From Desulforamulus reducens MI-1 (lineage in GTDB: Bacteria > Bacillota > Desulfotomaculia > Desulfotomaculales > Desulfotomaculaceae), in the NCBI RefSeq assembly GCF_000016165.1, contig NC_009253.1, positions 1,770,332 through 1,834,331 on the forward strand: a DNA stretch of 64,000 nucleotides, read 5' to 3'. The position numbers and the translations under genes are program-made. Shown one piece after another: positions 17,931 through 26,543 of this stretch. The stretch's first letter is position 1, and the number at the start of each line of letters is the position of its first letter. The notes under the pieces are model-generated. The model saw only the letters and a list, made by a program, of their open reading frames with translations. It was not told the origin of the DNA and did no database searches.

Positions 17931-18925
17931 ATATTCTCTGGTTTATTCTGGTTACAGTCCTGTTTATCGGCTTCTTCTTTCTGGAAGGCTTTGATTACGG
18001 GGTAGGGATTTTGCTGCCCTTCCTTGGTAAAAATGATACCGAGAGACGAATTATTATCAATACCATTGGTCCGGTTTGGGATGGCAATGAAGTTTGGTTA
18101 ATAACAGCCGGTGGGGCAGTTTTCGCGGCCTTTCCCAATTGGTATGCAACGCTGTTCAGTGGTTTCTATCTGGCTTTGTTTTTAATTTTGCTGGCTTTGA
18201 TTGTTCGTGGTGTGGCCTTTGAGTTTCGGAGCAGCGACAGGAGCCCGGCCTGGAGAAAGTTTTGGGATAACATGATTTTTTTGGGCAGTTTTATATCTGC
18301 ATTATTATGGGGGGTAGCTGTCACCAATTTGCTGCAAGGGGTACCCATTGACGGCAATATGCAATATGTAGGAGGTTTCTTCGATTTAATCAGCCCCTAC
18401 ACCCTGGCGGGTGGCTTAACAACTTTGTTGGTATTTATGTTGCATGGTGCCCTTTTCCTATCGCTGAAGACGGAAGGTGAGTTGGTGGAACGGGCCCGGG
18501 CTGTGGCTACTAAGATTAGCTTAGTGGCTGTGCCGGTGGTGCTGCTCTTGGCTGTATTAACGTACTTAAAAACGGATCTCTTTGCCAAGGCCGGTGCTGC
18601 TGCTGTATTTCTGCTGTCCGCTGGATGTTTGCTAATTGCTATACTAATGCTGCGCAAAGGCAGAGAGGGATGGGCTTTCATTTGCAACAGCCTGACCATT
18701 GTTTTGTTTACAGTTTCTATGTTCTGGGCCATGTTCCCCAGATTGATGGTTTCAAGCTTACAGCCAGACTGGAGTCTTACTATTTACAATGCCTCTTCCA
18801 GTCCGTACACTTTAAAGATCATGACATTTATCGCCCTGACCATGGTACCCATTATCTTACTTTACCAGGGTTGGACCTACTGGGTGTTCCGCCATCGGGT
18901 AACAGAAAAACACCTGCATTATTAA
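17921..18925 (+). CDS. cydB: Cytochrome bd quinol oxidase subunit II
   Basis: 334 residues with eight or nine hydrophobic helices, opening NILWFILVTVLFIGFFFLEGFDYGVG, where the FLEGFDYG motif is diagnostic of CydB. It also carries GPVWDGNEVWLITAGGA, a highly conserved CydB loop. The start lies inside the end of cydA, behind AAGGGGGTG, and implies translational coupling. A terminator follows, so cydD-cydC may be expressed partly separately. Confidence 0.96.
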   Translation: MDLNILWFILVTVLFIGFFFLEGFDYGVGILLPFLGKNDTERRIIINTIGPVWDGNEVWLITAGGAVFAAFPNWYATLFSGFYLALFLILLALIVRGVAFEFRSSDRSPAWRKFWDNMIFLGSFISALLWGVAVTNLLQGVPIDGNMQYVGGFFDLISPYTLAGGLTTLLVFMLHGALFLSLKTEGELVERARAVATKISLVAVPVVLLLAVLTYLKTDLFAKAGAAAVFLLSAGCLLIAILMLRKGREGWAFICNSLTIVLFTVSMFWAMFPRLMVSSLQPDWSLTIYNASSSPYTLKIMTFIALTMVPIILLYQGWTYWVFRHRVTEKHLHY

Positions 18926-18940
18926 GAAATAAACAGTAAT

Positions 18941-18970
18941 GGGGCAAGGGTTGCCCCTTTTATTTTTATT
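18941..18970 (+). terminator. Terminator between cydB and cydD
   Basis: The stem GGGGCAA/TTGCCCC (18941-18947 and 18951-18957) with a GGG loop is followed by TTTTATTTTTATT, a standard intrinsic terminator shape. Some read-through into cydD is likely, since no separate promoter is evident in the short gap. Confidence 0.8.
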
Positions 18971-19013
18971 CGCTGGTCCCTATCCATAAATAGGCATGAG
19001 GTGCAAAGGACCT

Positions 19014-20738
19014 ATGATAGATAAAAGACTATTAAAAGAGGCAAGAAAAGTACGTCTGTTCCTGGCCCTTACCATAGGCCTTGGCATAGCCACCGGACTG
19101 CTGGTGGTTCTCCAGGCAAAGACCATGGCCAGCATTGTAAGCCAGGTATTTATCGAAAATGCTCATTTGGCCCAGGTGCAAAGCCCATTGCTGCTTTTGC
19201 TGGGGTTCATGGTTAGCCGGGCCTTTTTGGCCTGGTTCAGTGAGGTCAGTGCCCATCGGGTGGCGGCTCTCATCAAAGGGGATCTCCGCAGAAGATTACT
19301 GCAGCATCTTTATGACCTTGGACCCATCCATGCCCGGGGCGAACGAACCGGTGAATTGACGAATCTGATGCTGGAGGGTATTGAATCTTTGGAGGATTAC
19401 TTTGCCAAGTATCTACCCCAACTGGTATTGGTGGCTACGGTGCCCTGTATTATTCTAGTTTTTGTTGTGCCCATAGATCTAGCTTCAGGGCTTATTCTTT
19501 TATTTACTGCCCCCCTGATACCTTTTTTTATGATTCTCATTGGCAAATGGGCAGATCACCTGACCAAACGTCAGTGGAGCCTATTAAGTCGGTTGAGTGC
19601 GCATTTCTTGGATGTCCTGCAGGGGCTTGCCACTTTGAAGCTATTTGGCAGAAGCAAGGATCAAATCCGTATTATTGGCAGACTTAGTGATGATTTTCGA
19701 CGCACCACCATGGGCGTGTTGCGTGTGGCCTTTCTCTCGGCCTTGGTGCTGGAACTCCTTTCCACCATCAGTACAGCTTTGGTGGCAGTGGCATTGGGGT
19801 TACGTCTTGTTTACGGCCATATTTCCTTTGAAAGTGCTTTTTTTCTAATATTACTGGCACCGGAATTTTATTTGCCCCTGCGACTGCTGGGTACCCAGTT
19901 TCATGCCGGGATGAACGGGGTTCAGGCGGCCAACCGCATATATGAGATTTTAAATAAACCGGCCCCCCGAAATATTTCTGGTATAAAAGTAGAAAAGCCA
20001 GAAAAAATCCACCTATCTTTGCGGGAGGTTCATTTTTCCTACCATGAAGCATCACCCATTTTGCAGGGCATATCCTTTGATCTTTGTCCCGGACAAAGGG
20101 TGGCCTTGGTGGGACCCAGTGGAGCAGGGAAATCCACCCTTGTGAATCTTCTCATGGGCTTTATTCAACCAACCCAAGGTACCATTGAGGTTAATGGCAT
20201 TCCTTTGGAAAATTTAGCTGGCAATGCATGGCGGCATATGATTGCGCTGGTGCCGCAAAATCCATATATTTTTTATGGAACAGTGGCGGAAAATATTTTA
20301 CTTGGCAGGCCCCAAGCAACCATGGATGAGGTAGTGGATGCAGCCAAAAGGGCTGAGATCCACGATTTTATTAAGGATTTGCCCCAGGGTTATGCTACGC
20401 CGGTGGGAGAACACGGGTTGAGGCTTAGTGGAGGTCAGGCCCAGCGTCTGGTCATAGCCAGGGCATTTTTGAAAAATGCACCTGTTTTAGTGTTGGATGA
20501 GGCTACCGCTGGTTTGGACCCGTTTACAGAACTGGCCATTCAGGAAACCCTAGAGCAATTAATTGTGGGACGTACGGTTTTGGTGATTGCCCACCGATTA
20601 GCAACTGTCTATGGAGCCGAACGTATTTTGGTGCTGCGAGAAGGTAAATTAGTGGAGCAGGGACAGCACCAGCAGCTGATGGCACAACAAGGAGTCTATT
20701 ACGACTTAGTGAAAGCCTATAGGGGGGAGAAAGGATGA
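19014..20738 (+). CDS. cydD: Thiol exporter ABC subunit CydD
   Basis: 574 residues: six transmembrane helices in the first ~310 residues, then an ABC ATPase domain with Walker A GPSGAGKST, signature LSGGQAQRL and Walker B VLVLDEATAGLDP. The LSGGQAQR form is characteristic of CydD. CydDC exports glutathione or cysteine in E. coli and is needed to assemble cytochrome bd. The ATG at 19014 follows AAAGGA; an in-frame ATG at 18996 lacks an SD. It overlaps cydC by four bases. Confidence 0.9.
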   Translation: MIDKRLLKEARKVRLFLALTIGLGIATGLLVVLQAKTMASIVSQVFIENAHLAQVQSPLLLLLGFMVSRAFLAWFSEVSAHRVAALIKGDLRRRLLQHLYDLGPIHARGERTGELTNLMLEGIESLEDYFAKYLPQLVLVATVPCIILVFVVPIDLASGLILLFTAPLIPFFMILIGKWADHLTKRQWSLLSRLSAHFLDVLQGLATLKLFGRSKDQIRIIGRLSDDFRRTTMGVLRVAFLSALVLELLSTISTALVAVALGLRLVYGHISFESAFFLILLAPEFYLPLRLLGTQFHAGMNGVQAANRIYEILNKPAPRNISGIKVEKPEKIHLSLREVHFSYHEASPILQGISFDLCPGQRVALVGPSGAGKSTLVNLLMGFIQPTQGTIEVNGIPLENLAGNAWRHMIALVPQNPYIFYGTVAENILLGRPQATMDEVVDAAKRAEIHDFIKDLPQGYATPVGEHGLRLSGGQAQRLVIARAFLKNAPVLVLDEATAGLDPFTELAIQETLEQLIVGRTVLVIAHRLATVYGAERILVLREGKLVEQGQHQQLMAQQGVYYDLVKAYRGEKG

Positions 20739-22456
20739 AAAGGTTACACCAATTACTGAGCTTGCTGCTCCCCCATTGGCTGCCAATGCTATGGGCTGTG
20801 CTGCTTGGTTTCCTCGCGGTTGGGAGCAATATTGGTTTATTGACAACCTCGGCCTATCTGATCTCCAGAGCAGCGCAGCACCCACCTGTATTGGACTTGA
20901 TGGTCGCCATCGTGGGCGTTCGATTCTTTGGTATAGCCAGAGCAGTATTTAGATATTTGGAACGGTATTTCTCCCATGATGTTACCTTTCGTGTGCTGAG
21001 TAATATGCGAGTCTGGTTTTACAAAGCCATAGAACCCCTGGCCACCAGCCAATTGATGCACTACCATAGTGGTGATTTACTGAGCAGGATTGTTTCAGAT
21101 GTTGAGACCCTTAAGAATTTTTACTTGCGGGTTTTGTCACCGCCCCTGGTGGCCTTATTAACATTGGGCGTTGTCTTTTTTTTATTGGCCTGCTTTGATT
21201 TAAGGATGGCCTTTATATTCCTGGCTTTTTTTATTGGGGCGGCAGTGGTTGTTCCAATATTTATAAGGGCATGGGGACGCCGGAGCGGACAGGGAATTCT
21301 AGGGTCCAAGGCACAATTAAATACCTGCCTGGTGGATGGCATACAGGGCATGACGGATCTGTTGTCCTTTGACCAGCAAGGTCGCCAGTTGGAGAAAATT
21401 GATAAGACAAATGACAATTTATCCAAGCTGCAGGGTCGATTAGCCAAAATCAATGGGCTAGCTGGTTCTTTAACTGGGTTATGCATGAATCTTGCCATGT
21501 GGACGATCCTGGTAATGGCTATAATAAAGGTGGAGCAAGGGGAATTACCAGGGGTTTATATTGCTATGCTGGCCCTTGCTACATTAAGTGCCTTTGAAGC
21601 TGTAACACCCTTGCCCTTAACCTTTATATACTTAGAAGAAAGTATGTCAGCGGCTAAAAGATTATTTGAACTGGCCGAAACAGAAAACTATTCCCCCAGC
21701 CGTAAGGATGAGCAGTTTGTTCCCAAAGGCTATGAAATAGAGTTTAACAACCTACACTTTCGATATTCTGCCAAGGATCCATGGATATTGCGTGATGTCA
21801 GTTTTACAATTCCCCAGGGACGACGGCTAGCCATTGTTGGTCCCAGTGGTGCCGGAAAAAGTACACTGGCCAATTTATTGCTGGGATTTTTTGATTACCA
21901 GAGGGGGAGTTTGCAACTGGGTGGCAGAGAAGTAAGGGATTATCATCAGAGCAAGCTCATGGCACATATGGCTGTGGTTGCCCAACGCACCCATTTGTTT
22001 AATGCCACTGTACGAGAAAATATATTATTGGCCAGACCCGGGGCCAGTGAAAAGGAAATGATACAGGCTGCCCGGCGGGCCAGAATCCATGATTTTATCC
22101 TTACTTTGCCAGAAGGTTATGATACCTATGTGGGTGAGGGCGGCTTAAAGTTATCTGGTGGACAAAGACAACGTGTGGCCATAGCCAGGGCTATTTTAAA
22201 GAATGCTTCGGTGCTGATACTGGATGAAGTTACTGCTGGTCTAGACCCTGTGGTTGGGCGAGAGATAATGCAGGATCTTTTTCAATTGATGAAGGATAAA
22301 ACCTCATTGGTTATCTCACATCACCTGGTGGGCCTGGAGTGTATGGATGAAATTCTTGTGCTTGTGGAAGGAAAGGTGGTCGAAAAAGGCACACACTCAC
22401 AATTACTGGAACAAGGTGGCGTCTATGCTAGAATGTGGCAATTATCCGTTAGATAG
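20735..22456 (+). CDS. cydC: Thiol exporter ABC subunit CydC
   Basis: 573 residues, an exporter half with N-terminal membrane domain and C-terminal ATPase: Walker A GPSGAGKST, signature LSGGQRQRV, Walker B LILDEVTAGLDP. The N-terminal SNIGLLTTSAYLISRAAQHP segment is typical of CydC. The start overlaps the cydD stop (ATGA) behind GGGGGGAGAAAGG, so the heterodimer is made in a coupled way. Both halves keep complete nucleotide-binding motifs. A terminator hairpin follows within 12 bases. Confidence 0.92.
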   Translation: MKRLHQLLSLLLPHWLPMLWAVLLGFLAVGSNIGLLTTSAYLISRAAQHPPVLDLMVAIVGVRFFGIARAVFRYLERYFSHDVTFRVLSNMRVWFYKAIEPLATSQLMHYHSGDLLSRIVSDVETLKNFYLRVLSPPLVALLTLGVVFFLLACFDLRMAFIFLAFFIGAAVVVPIFIRAWGRRSGQGILGSKAQLNTCLVDGIQGMTDLLSFDQQGRQLEKIDKTNDNLSKLQGRLAKINGLAGSLTGLCMNLAMWTILVMAIIKVEQGELPGVYIAMLALATLSAFEAVTPLPLTFIYLEESMSAAKRLFELAETENYSPSRKDEQFVPKGYEIEFNNLHFRYSAKDPWILRDVSFTIPQGRRLAIVGPSGAGKSTLANLLLGFFDYQRGSLQLGGREVRDYHQSKLMAHMAVVAQRTHLFNATVRENILLARPGASEKEMIQAARRARIHDFILTLPEGYDTYVGEGGLKLSGGQRQRVAIARAILKNASVLILDEVTAGLDPVVGREIMQDLFQLMKDKTSLVISHHLVGLECMDEILVLVEGKVVEKGTHSQLLEQGGVYARMWQLSVR

Positions 22457-22785
22457 TGGATTTTATGACTGCTGTAAATTGTAGCAGTTTTTGATGTGCA
22501 TAAGGACACAAGCGACTATGTGTTGGATAGGTTTAACAAAAACAAGAACAAAAAAGATAATATAAAGAAAAAAGCTGTATATATGTCATATTCCAGACTT
22601 AACTCATCCAAATGGTGTATTAGTTATTATCACGTCAATTGCTGTTTGCCTATTTATGGAGTTATGATAGGGCTTGTGTTATTATTTCAGCAGATTGAGG
22701 TGTATTAGTTGATTACAATGATCGAAGGGCCTTAAAAGAATCGTTCTTTATTAGCGAATGAATCTAAAAAGGACGGTTATAGACA
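22457..22785. other. Intergenic region between cydC and the SulP gene
   Basis: Begins with a terminator, ACTGCT/AGCAGT followed by five Ts (22468-22492). The rest is AT-rich. A 70-codon open frame at 22496-22708 has no SD and a composition unlike a real protein, so it is not called as a gene. No RNA gene or repeat is evident. Confidence 0.5.
22468..22492 (+). terminator. Terminator after cydC
   Basis: A 6-bp stem ACTGCT/AGCAGT (22468-22473 and 22483-22488) with a nine-base loop and a run of five Ts, 12 bases after the cydC stop. Confidence 0.7.
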
Positions 22786-24537
22786 ATGCAATCAGGAGAA
22801 GAACAGCTTTCGTTAGGAAAATTTCAATTTTACGGTCGAATGCAAGGCTATAGCCTGGAAGCTTTTCGAAAAGACATTATTGCCGGAATTATTGTAGGGG
22901 TTGTGGCAATTCCTTTGGCATTAGCCTTTGCCATTGCTTCAGGAGTAAGACCGGAGTATGGCATTTATACTTCTATCATTGCCGGTGCGTTGGTTGGCAT
23001 ATTTGGAGGCTCGCGTGTACAAATTGCAGGTCCTACCGGAGCCTTTGTACCAGTATTGCTTTCGATAGTGATGCTGTACGGGTTTAACAATCTACTTCTA
23101 GCTAGTCTTTTATCTGGTTTTATGCTCATCTTAATGGGTGTTACCCACATGGGTACCTTGATTAAGTTTATTCCCCGACCAGTAACAGTTGGTTTTACTG
23201 CCGGTATTGCTGTTATTATATTTACTGGACAAGTGGATACATTCCTTGGTTTGCAAGGTGTAGCTAAACATGAGTATTTTATTCAAAATGTCTTGGAACT
23301 TACCAAACATCTTCATACTGTACAGGTGTCCAGTATCATTGTAGCTCTGGTTTGCCTGTTTTTCTTAATATTTACTGATCGATATATTCCCGGCGTTCCT
23401 GGCCCGTTGGCAGGTATTCTGGTATCAACTCTGGTAGCTACATTCTTTTTTGGTGGTGCAATAGAAACTATTGGCTCAAAGTTTGGCTCTATTCCCGCCG
23501 GTTTACCGGAATTCCGTATACCTAAAATGAGTCTGAATGAAGTTTATAAGATGATTGGACCTGCCTTTACTATCGCAATGTTGGGCAGTATAGAGTCCTT
23601 ATTATCCTGTATGGTTGCTGACGAAATGATAGGAAATAAACATAACAGTAATAAAGAATTGATTGGCCAGGGGATTGCAAATGTTATCGCACCTTTATTT
23701 GGAGGTATTGCTGCCACCGGTGCCATAGCCCGTACAGCCACCAATATTCGAAGTGGCGGCACAAGTCCGGTATCTGCAGTGGTGCACTCCCTAACTGTTC
23801 TTATACTAATTATTACCTTGGCACCTATGGTTTCACAAATTCCCTTAGCCAGCATGGCTCCTATCTTAATGATTGTGGCCTGGAATATGAGTAGCAAAAA
23901 TGAAATTAAACATATATTAAGAACCACCAGAAGTGATTCAACAGTGTTGATAACCACATTTTTATTAACTGTTTTTGTTAATTTAACCGTTGCGGTGGGA
24001 TTTGGTTTATTACTGGCGGTGGCTTTATTTATTAATCGTATGAGTGATACCATGTCTGTTCAAAAAGTGCTACCTGACCATAACGGAAGAGAAAAGGTTA
24101 CTTCGAATGTGGTTTCACCTATACACGATTGCCCTCAAGTAGCTATCTTTACGATAAATGGTGCTCTTTTCTTCGGGGCGGTGGAAACCTTTGAGCAAAC
24201 ATTGACAAACTGTCTGGCCGCCAGGCCCAAGGTATTAATTTTGCGGATGGGTAATGTATTCGTAATGGATGCTACGGCAGAAGTGGTTTTGGAACATATC
24301 GTAGATCATTTTCAAAGGCAGAAGGGCACCATCTTAATATCGGGCTTAAAAACCCAACCGAAAAAAGTTCTTAAAAATTCTGGCCTCTATGATAAAATCG
24401 GCAAAGAGCACTTCTTTGGAGGCACCGGGCTAGCCATTTCCTATGCTTTAACAAAAATCAGTGCAGAAAAATGCCGTGGCTGTAGTCATAATGCCTTTTA
24501 CGAATGCTCCAAACTATCGATCAGAGATGTGGGTTAA
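22786..24537 (+). CDS. SulP-family anion transporter with STAS domain
   Basis: 583 residues. About ten to twelve hydrophobic segments fill residues 25-420, including IPLALAFAIASGVRPEYGIYT and GPTGAFVPVLL, both conserved in SulP permeases. A cytoplasmic STAS domain follows (about 440-555, with VAIFTINGALFFGA and VLILRMGNVFVMDATA). SulP proteins carry sulfate or bicarbonate; sulfate is an attractive guess for a sulfate reducer but the sequence does not decide it. The last 25 residues add CRGCSHNAFYEC, an unusual cysteine tail. The nearest SD (AAAAAGGACGG) is poor. The gene stands alone. Confidence 0.88.
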   Translation: MQSGEEQLSLGKFQFYGRMQGYSLEAFRKDIIAGIIVGVVAIPLALAFAIASGVRPEYGIYTSIIAGALVGIFGGSRVQIAGPTGAFVPVLLSIVMLYGFNNLLLASLLSGFMLILMGVTHMGTLIKFIPRPVTVGFTAGIAVIIFTGQVDTFLGLQGVAKHEYFIQNVLELTKHLHTVQVSSIIVALVCLFFLIFTDRYIPGVPGPLAGILVSTLVATFFFGGAIETIGSKFGSIPAGLPEFRIPKMSLNEVYKMIGPAFTIAMLGSIESLLSCMVADEMIGNKHNSNKELIGQGIANVIAPLFGGIAATGAIARTATNIRSGGTSPVSAVVHSLTVLILIITLAPMVSQIPLASMAPILMIVAWNMSSKNEIKHILRTTRSDSTVLITTFLLTVFVNLTVAVGFGLLLAVALFINRMSDTMSVQKVLPDHNGREKVTSNVVSPIHDCPQVAIFTINGALFFGAVETFEQTLTNCLAARPKVLILRMGNVFVMDATAEVVLEHIVDHFQRQKGTILISGLKTQPKKVLKNSGLYDKIGKEHFFGGTGLAISYALTKISAEKCRGCSHNAFYECSKLSIRDVG

Positions 24538-24653
24538 AGCTGTGATTTTATGTGGCAGCTAATTATCGTTGGATTTTTTTGTCAAAATAAAGAAGGTTAT
24601 TGGGCATAAGTGGCTAATTAATTAGTTAAACAATATATTGGAAAGGATGATTA

Positions 24654-25994
24654 GTGATTCACCGCTTAGGTAAAGTGCAAAAATCAATAGCATCATTTTT
24701 ATGTGCAGGACTACTGGCCCTATCTGTACCCGCAAGTGCTTTCGCAGAGAATGAAGTGAATATTGTTATTGATCAGACGCCCATTGTGATTCCTGCCGAT
24801 GATCAGCCGGCCATTGTATTAAATAGCAGGACCTTTGTGCCCTTACGGGTTATCAGTGAGAATCTTGGTACCACAGTTCAGTGGTTACCGGCTACAAAGC
24901 AGGTTGTTATTATTACGCCCAAGGTCACATCTACGGTAATACCAGATCCTTCAATGATGGATCAAGGGGTTATAGAAATTGTTGTTGATGGCAAGGTTTT
25001 AAAGGTGTCTCCAGAGGAGGGTTTGCCCTTTATTACAGATAAAAACAGAACCATGGTCCCCTTTCGGGTTATCAGCGAGGCCTTAGGTTGTGGTGTTCAA
25101 TGGAAACAGGAGAGCAGGACTGTGGAAATTAAAAGACCCGTTGTAACACCCACTCCCCCGACAGAAAAACCAGAGGTGGTTAAGCCGGAGCCATCCCTGG
25201 CAGATATTGAGGTTCTTAAAGAATTAGCCGGTTATAAAACCAACCTGAGGTTGCTGGATAGAACGGTTATTAATTCCAGTGATCTGTTGAATATGGATGC
25301 AGCCAATTTCAGTGCTGAACAATTAAAACAGTTTAGAACCTACCGGGATCAGTTGAAAAAATATGGTGCAACCCTCGAACTGCCGGATGGCACTGTGGTA
25401 AACACTGCTGAACTATCCATATTTGGGCCTTCTATTGCCACTGCTGATCAATTGAGAGCATGGATAGCCGCAGAAACACCACGCATGCAGGCTAAGATGG
25501 CGCAGCTTAACAGAGAGTTTGTACCCATTCCGGATTTAGCAGAGCTTTACATCAAAATTGGCGAAGAATATGGTATTCGCGGCGACCTTGCCTTCTGCCA
25601 GGCAGCCAAAGAAACCCATTATTGGCAGTTCACCGGAGATGTGCAGCCCTGGCAAAACAATTATTGCGGCTTATGGGCCACCGGCAGTCCTTTAACCGGC
25701 CAGGAATCCTATAATGGAGCAGATTCAGAATTTGTTCGTTTTGAGGAAGGTGTGCACGGTGCAATATTTGCGTCACCGGAAGCGGGTGTGGAGGCTCACA
25801 TACAACACCTTTATGCCTATGCCACAAAACGACCCTTGCCTGATGGCAAAGTATTGGTGGATCCTAGGTTTAATTTAGTAGCAAAGGGAAGCGCAGCTAC
25901 CTGGCAGGGTCTCAATGCTCGTTGGGCGGTACCGGGCACCACCTATGGCCAAAGTATTATACATGACTACTGGCAACAAGCCTTATCTAAGTAA
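24654..25994 (+). CDS. Secreted protein with two copper-amine-oxidase-N-type domains and a glucosaminidase-like domain
   Basis: 446 residues from a GTG start behind GGAAAGG. A signal peptide (residues 1-30) ends ASAFAENE. Two stalk domains of the copper amine oxidase N-terminal type follow, each ending with the motif TFVPLRVISE or TMVPFRVISE and a VQW segment. A Pro/Glu linker (PTPPTEKPEVVKPEP) leads to a C-terminal domain with FCQAAKETHYWQFTGD and NNYCGLWATG, like the endo-beta-N-acetylglucosaminidase family. It likely binds and trims cell-wall glycan. The N-terminal domains are not an oxidase despite their name. Confidence 0.8.
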   Translation: MIHRLGKVQKSIASFLCAGLLALSVPASAFAENEVNIVIDQTPIVIPADDQPAIVLNSRTFVPLRVISENLGTTVQWLPATKQVVIITPKVTSTVIPDPSMMDQGVIEIVVDGKVLKVSPEEGLPFITDKNRTMVPFRVISEALGCGVQWKQESRTVEIKRPVVTPTPPTEKPEVVKPEPSLADIEVLKELAGYKTNLRLLDRTVINSSDLLNMDAANFSAEQLKQFRTYRDQLKKYGATLELPDGTVVNTAELSIFGPSIATADQLRAWIAAETPRMQAKMAQLNREFVPIPDLAELYIKIGEEYGIRGDLAFCQAAKETHYWQFTGDVQPWQNNYCGLWATGSPLTGQESYNGADSEFVRFEEGVHGAIFASPEAGVEAHIQHLYAYATKRPLPDGKVLVDPRFNLVAKGSAATWQGLNARWAVPGTTYGQSIIHDYWQQALSK

Positions 25995-26184
25995 TATACC
26001 ACATCCTTTCGCAGTAAATAATGGTATAGTTAATTGCTTTATGTTATGAGGCAGGACAACAAATTGACATTATCTGACAGAGTAAAAATTCAAAAGAAAA
26101 TAGGCATATGCCAGATATTAAAGCAATTCATCCTCATTAGCTTATAATATGAGATAATTACCAAAATACATTTTGTATAATTGG

Positions 26185-26214
26185 TTGACGTTTTAGACTA
26201 TGTTGTATTAAAAT
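26185..26214 (+). promoter_or_regulatory. Promoter of the lysine-riboswitch transcript
   Basis: TTGACG at 26185-26190 and TAAAAT at 26209-26214, separated by 18 bp; each differs from consensus at one position. It lies about 40 bases before the riboswitch aptamer, a fitting distance. Confidence 0.65.
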
Positions 26215-26253
26215 TTAAACAGAATTGAATATAATGCCTCATCTTAGTGAAAG

Positions 26254-26440
26254 GTGAGGTAGAGGTTGCGGGCTATTAAGATTACTTGAGGAGAAACTGG
26301 GAGAGTTGATGACCCTTAAGGAAAGGAATACCTGCCGAAGCAATTTGATTTTCTCGGTTAAATTGCTGGGGTTGCATTAAATAAATGCAGCACTGTCACA
26401 GACAATATTCCTTCATGTTATCTGTGGAGCACTATCTTAC
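26254..26440 (+). ncRNA. Lysine riboswitch (L box)
   Basis: The sequence follows the L-box core in order: GGTAGAGGTTGCG, TTAAGATTA, GGAGAAACTGG, GGAAAGGAATACCTGCCGAAGC, a GCAATTTG/AAATTGC hairpin with CTGGGGTTGCATTAAATAAATGC, then CACTGTCACAG and CTGTGGAGCACTATC. P1 can form between GTGAGGTAG (26254-26262) and CTATCTTAC (26432-26440) with G-U pairs. These blocks match the B. subtilis lysC leader closely. Lysine binding stabilises P1 and favours the downstream terminator, so the transporter gene behind it should be off when lysine is plentiful. Confidence 0.95.
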
Positions 26441-26477
26441 TATTAAGAAGGAAGGGGGCATTGAGCTATTTTAAAAG

Positions 26478-26507
26478 CAACTAGTGTCAATTTCTAGTTG
26501 TTTTTTT
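26478..26507 (+). terminator. Riboswitch-controlled terminator
   Basis: The stem CAACTAG/CTAGTTG (26478-26484 and 26494-26500) with a nine-base loop is followed by seven Ts (26501-26507). It lies 38 bases after the aptamer and 37 before the coding region, as expected for a transcription-attenuating expression platform. Confidence 0.9.
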
Positions 26508-26543
26508 GTTTAGATAAAGGAGACTTACAAAGGAGTTATAATT

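Noticed and set aside
22496-22708. 70-codon open frame after cydC
   Set aside because: No SD, odd composition with many Lys, Asn and Tyr, and no recognisable domain; more likely chance.
23544-24053. 169-codon minus frame inside the SulP gene
   Set aside because: Antisense shadow of a conserved membrane protein; no independent evidence.
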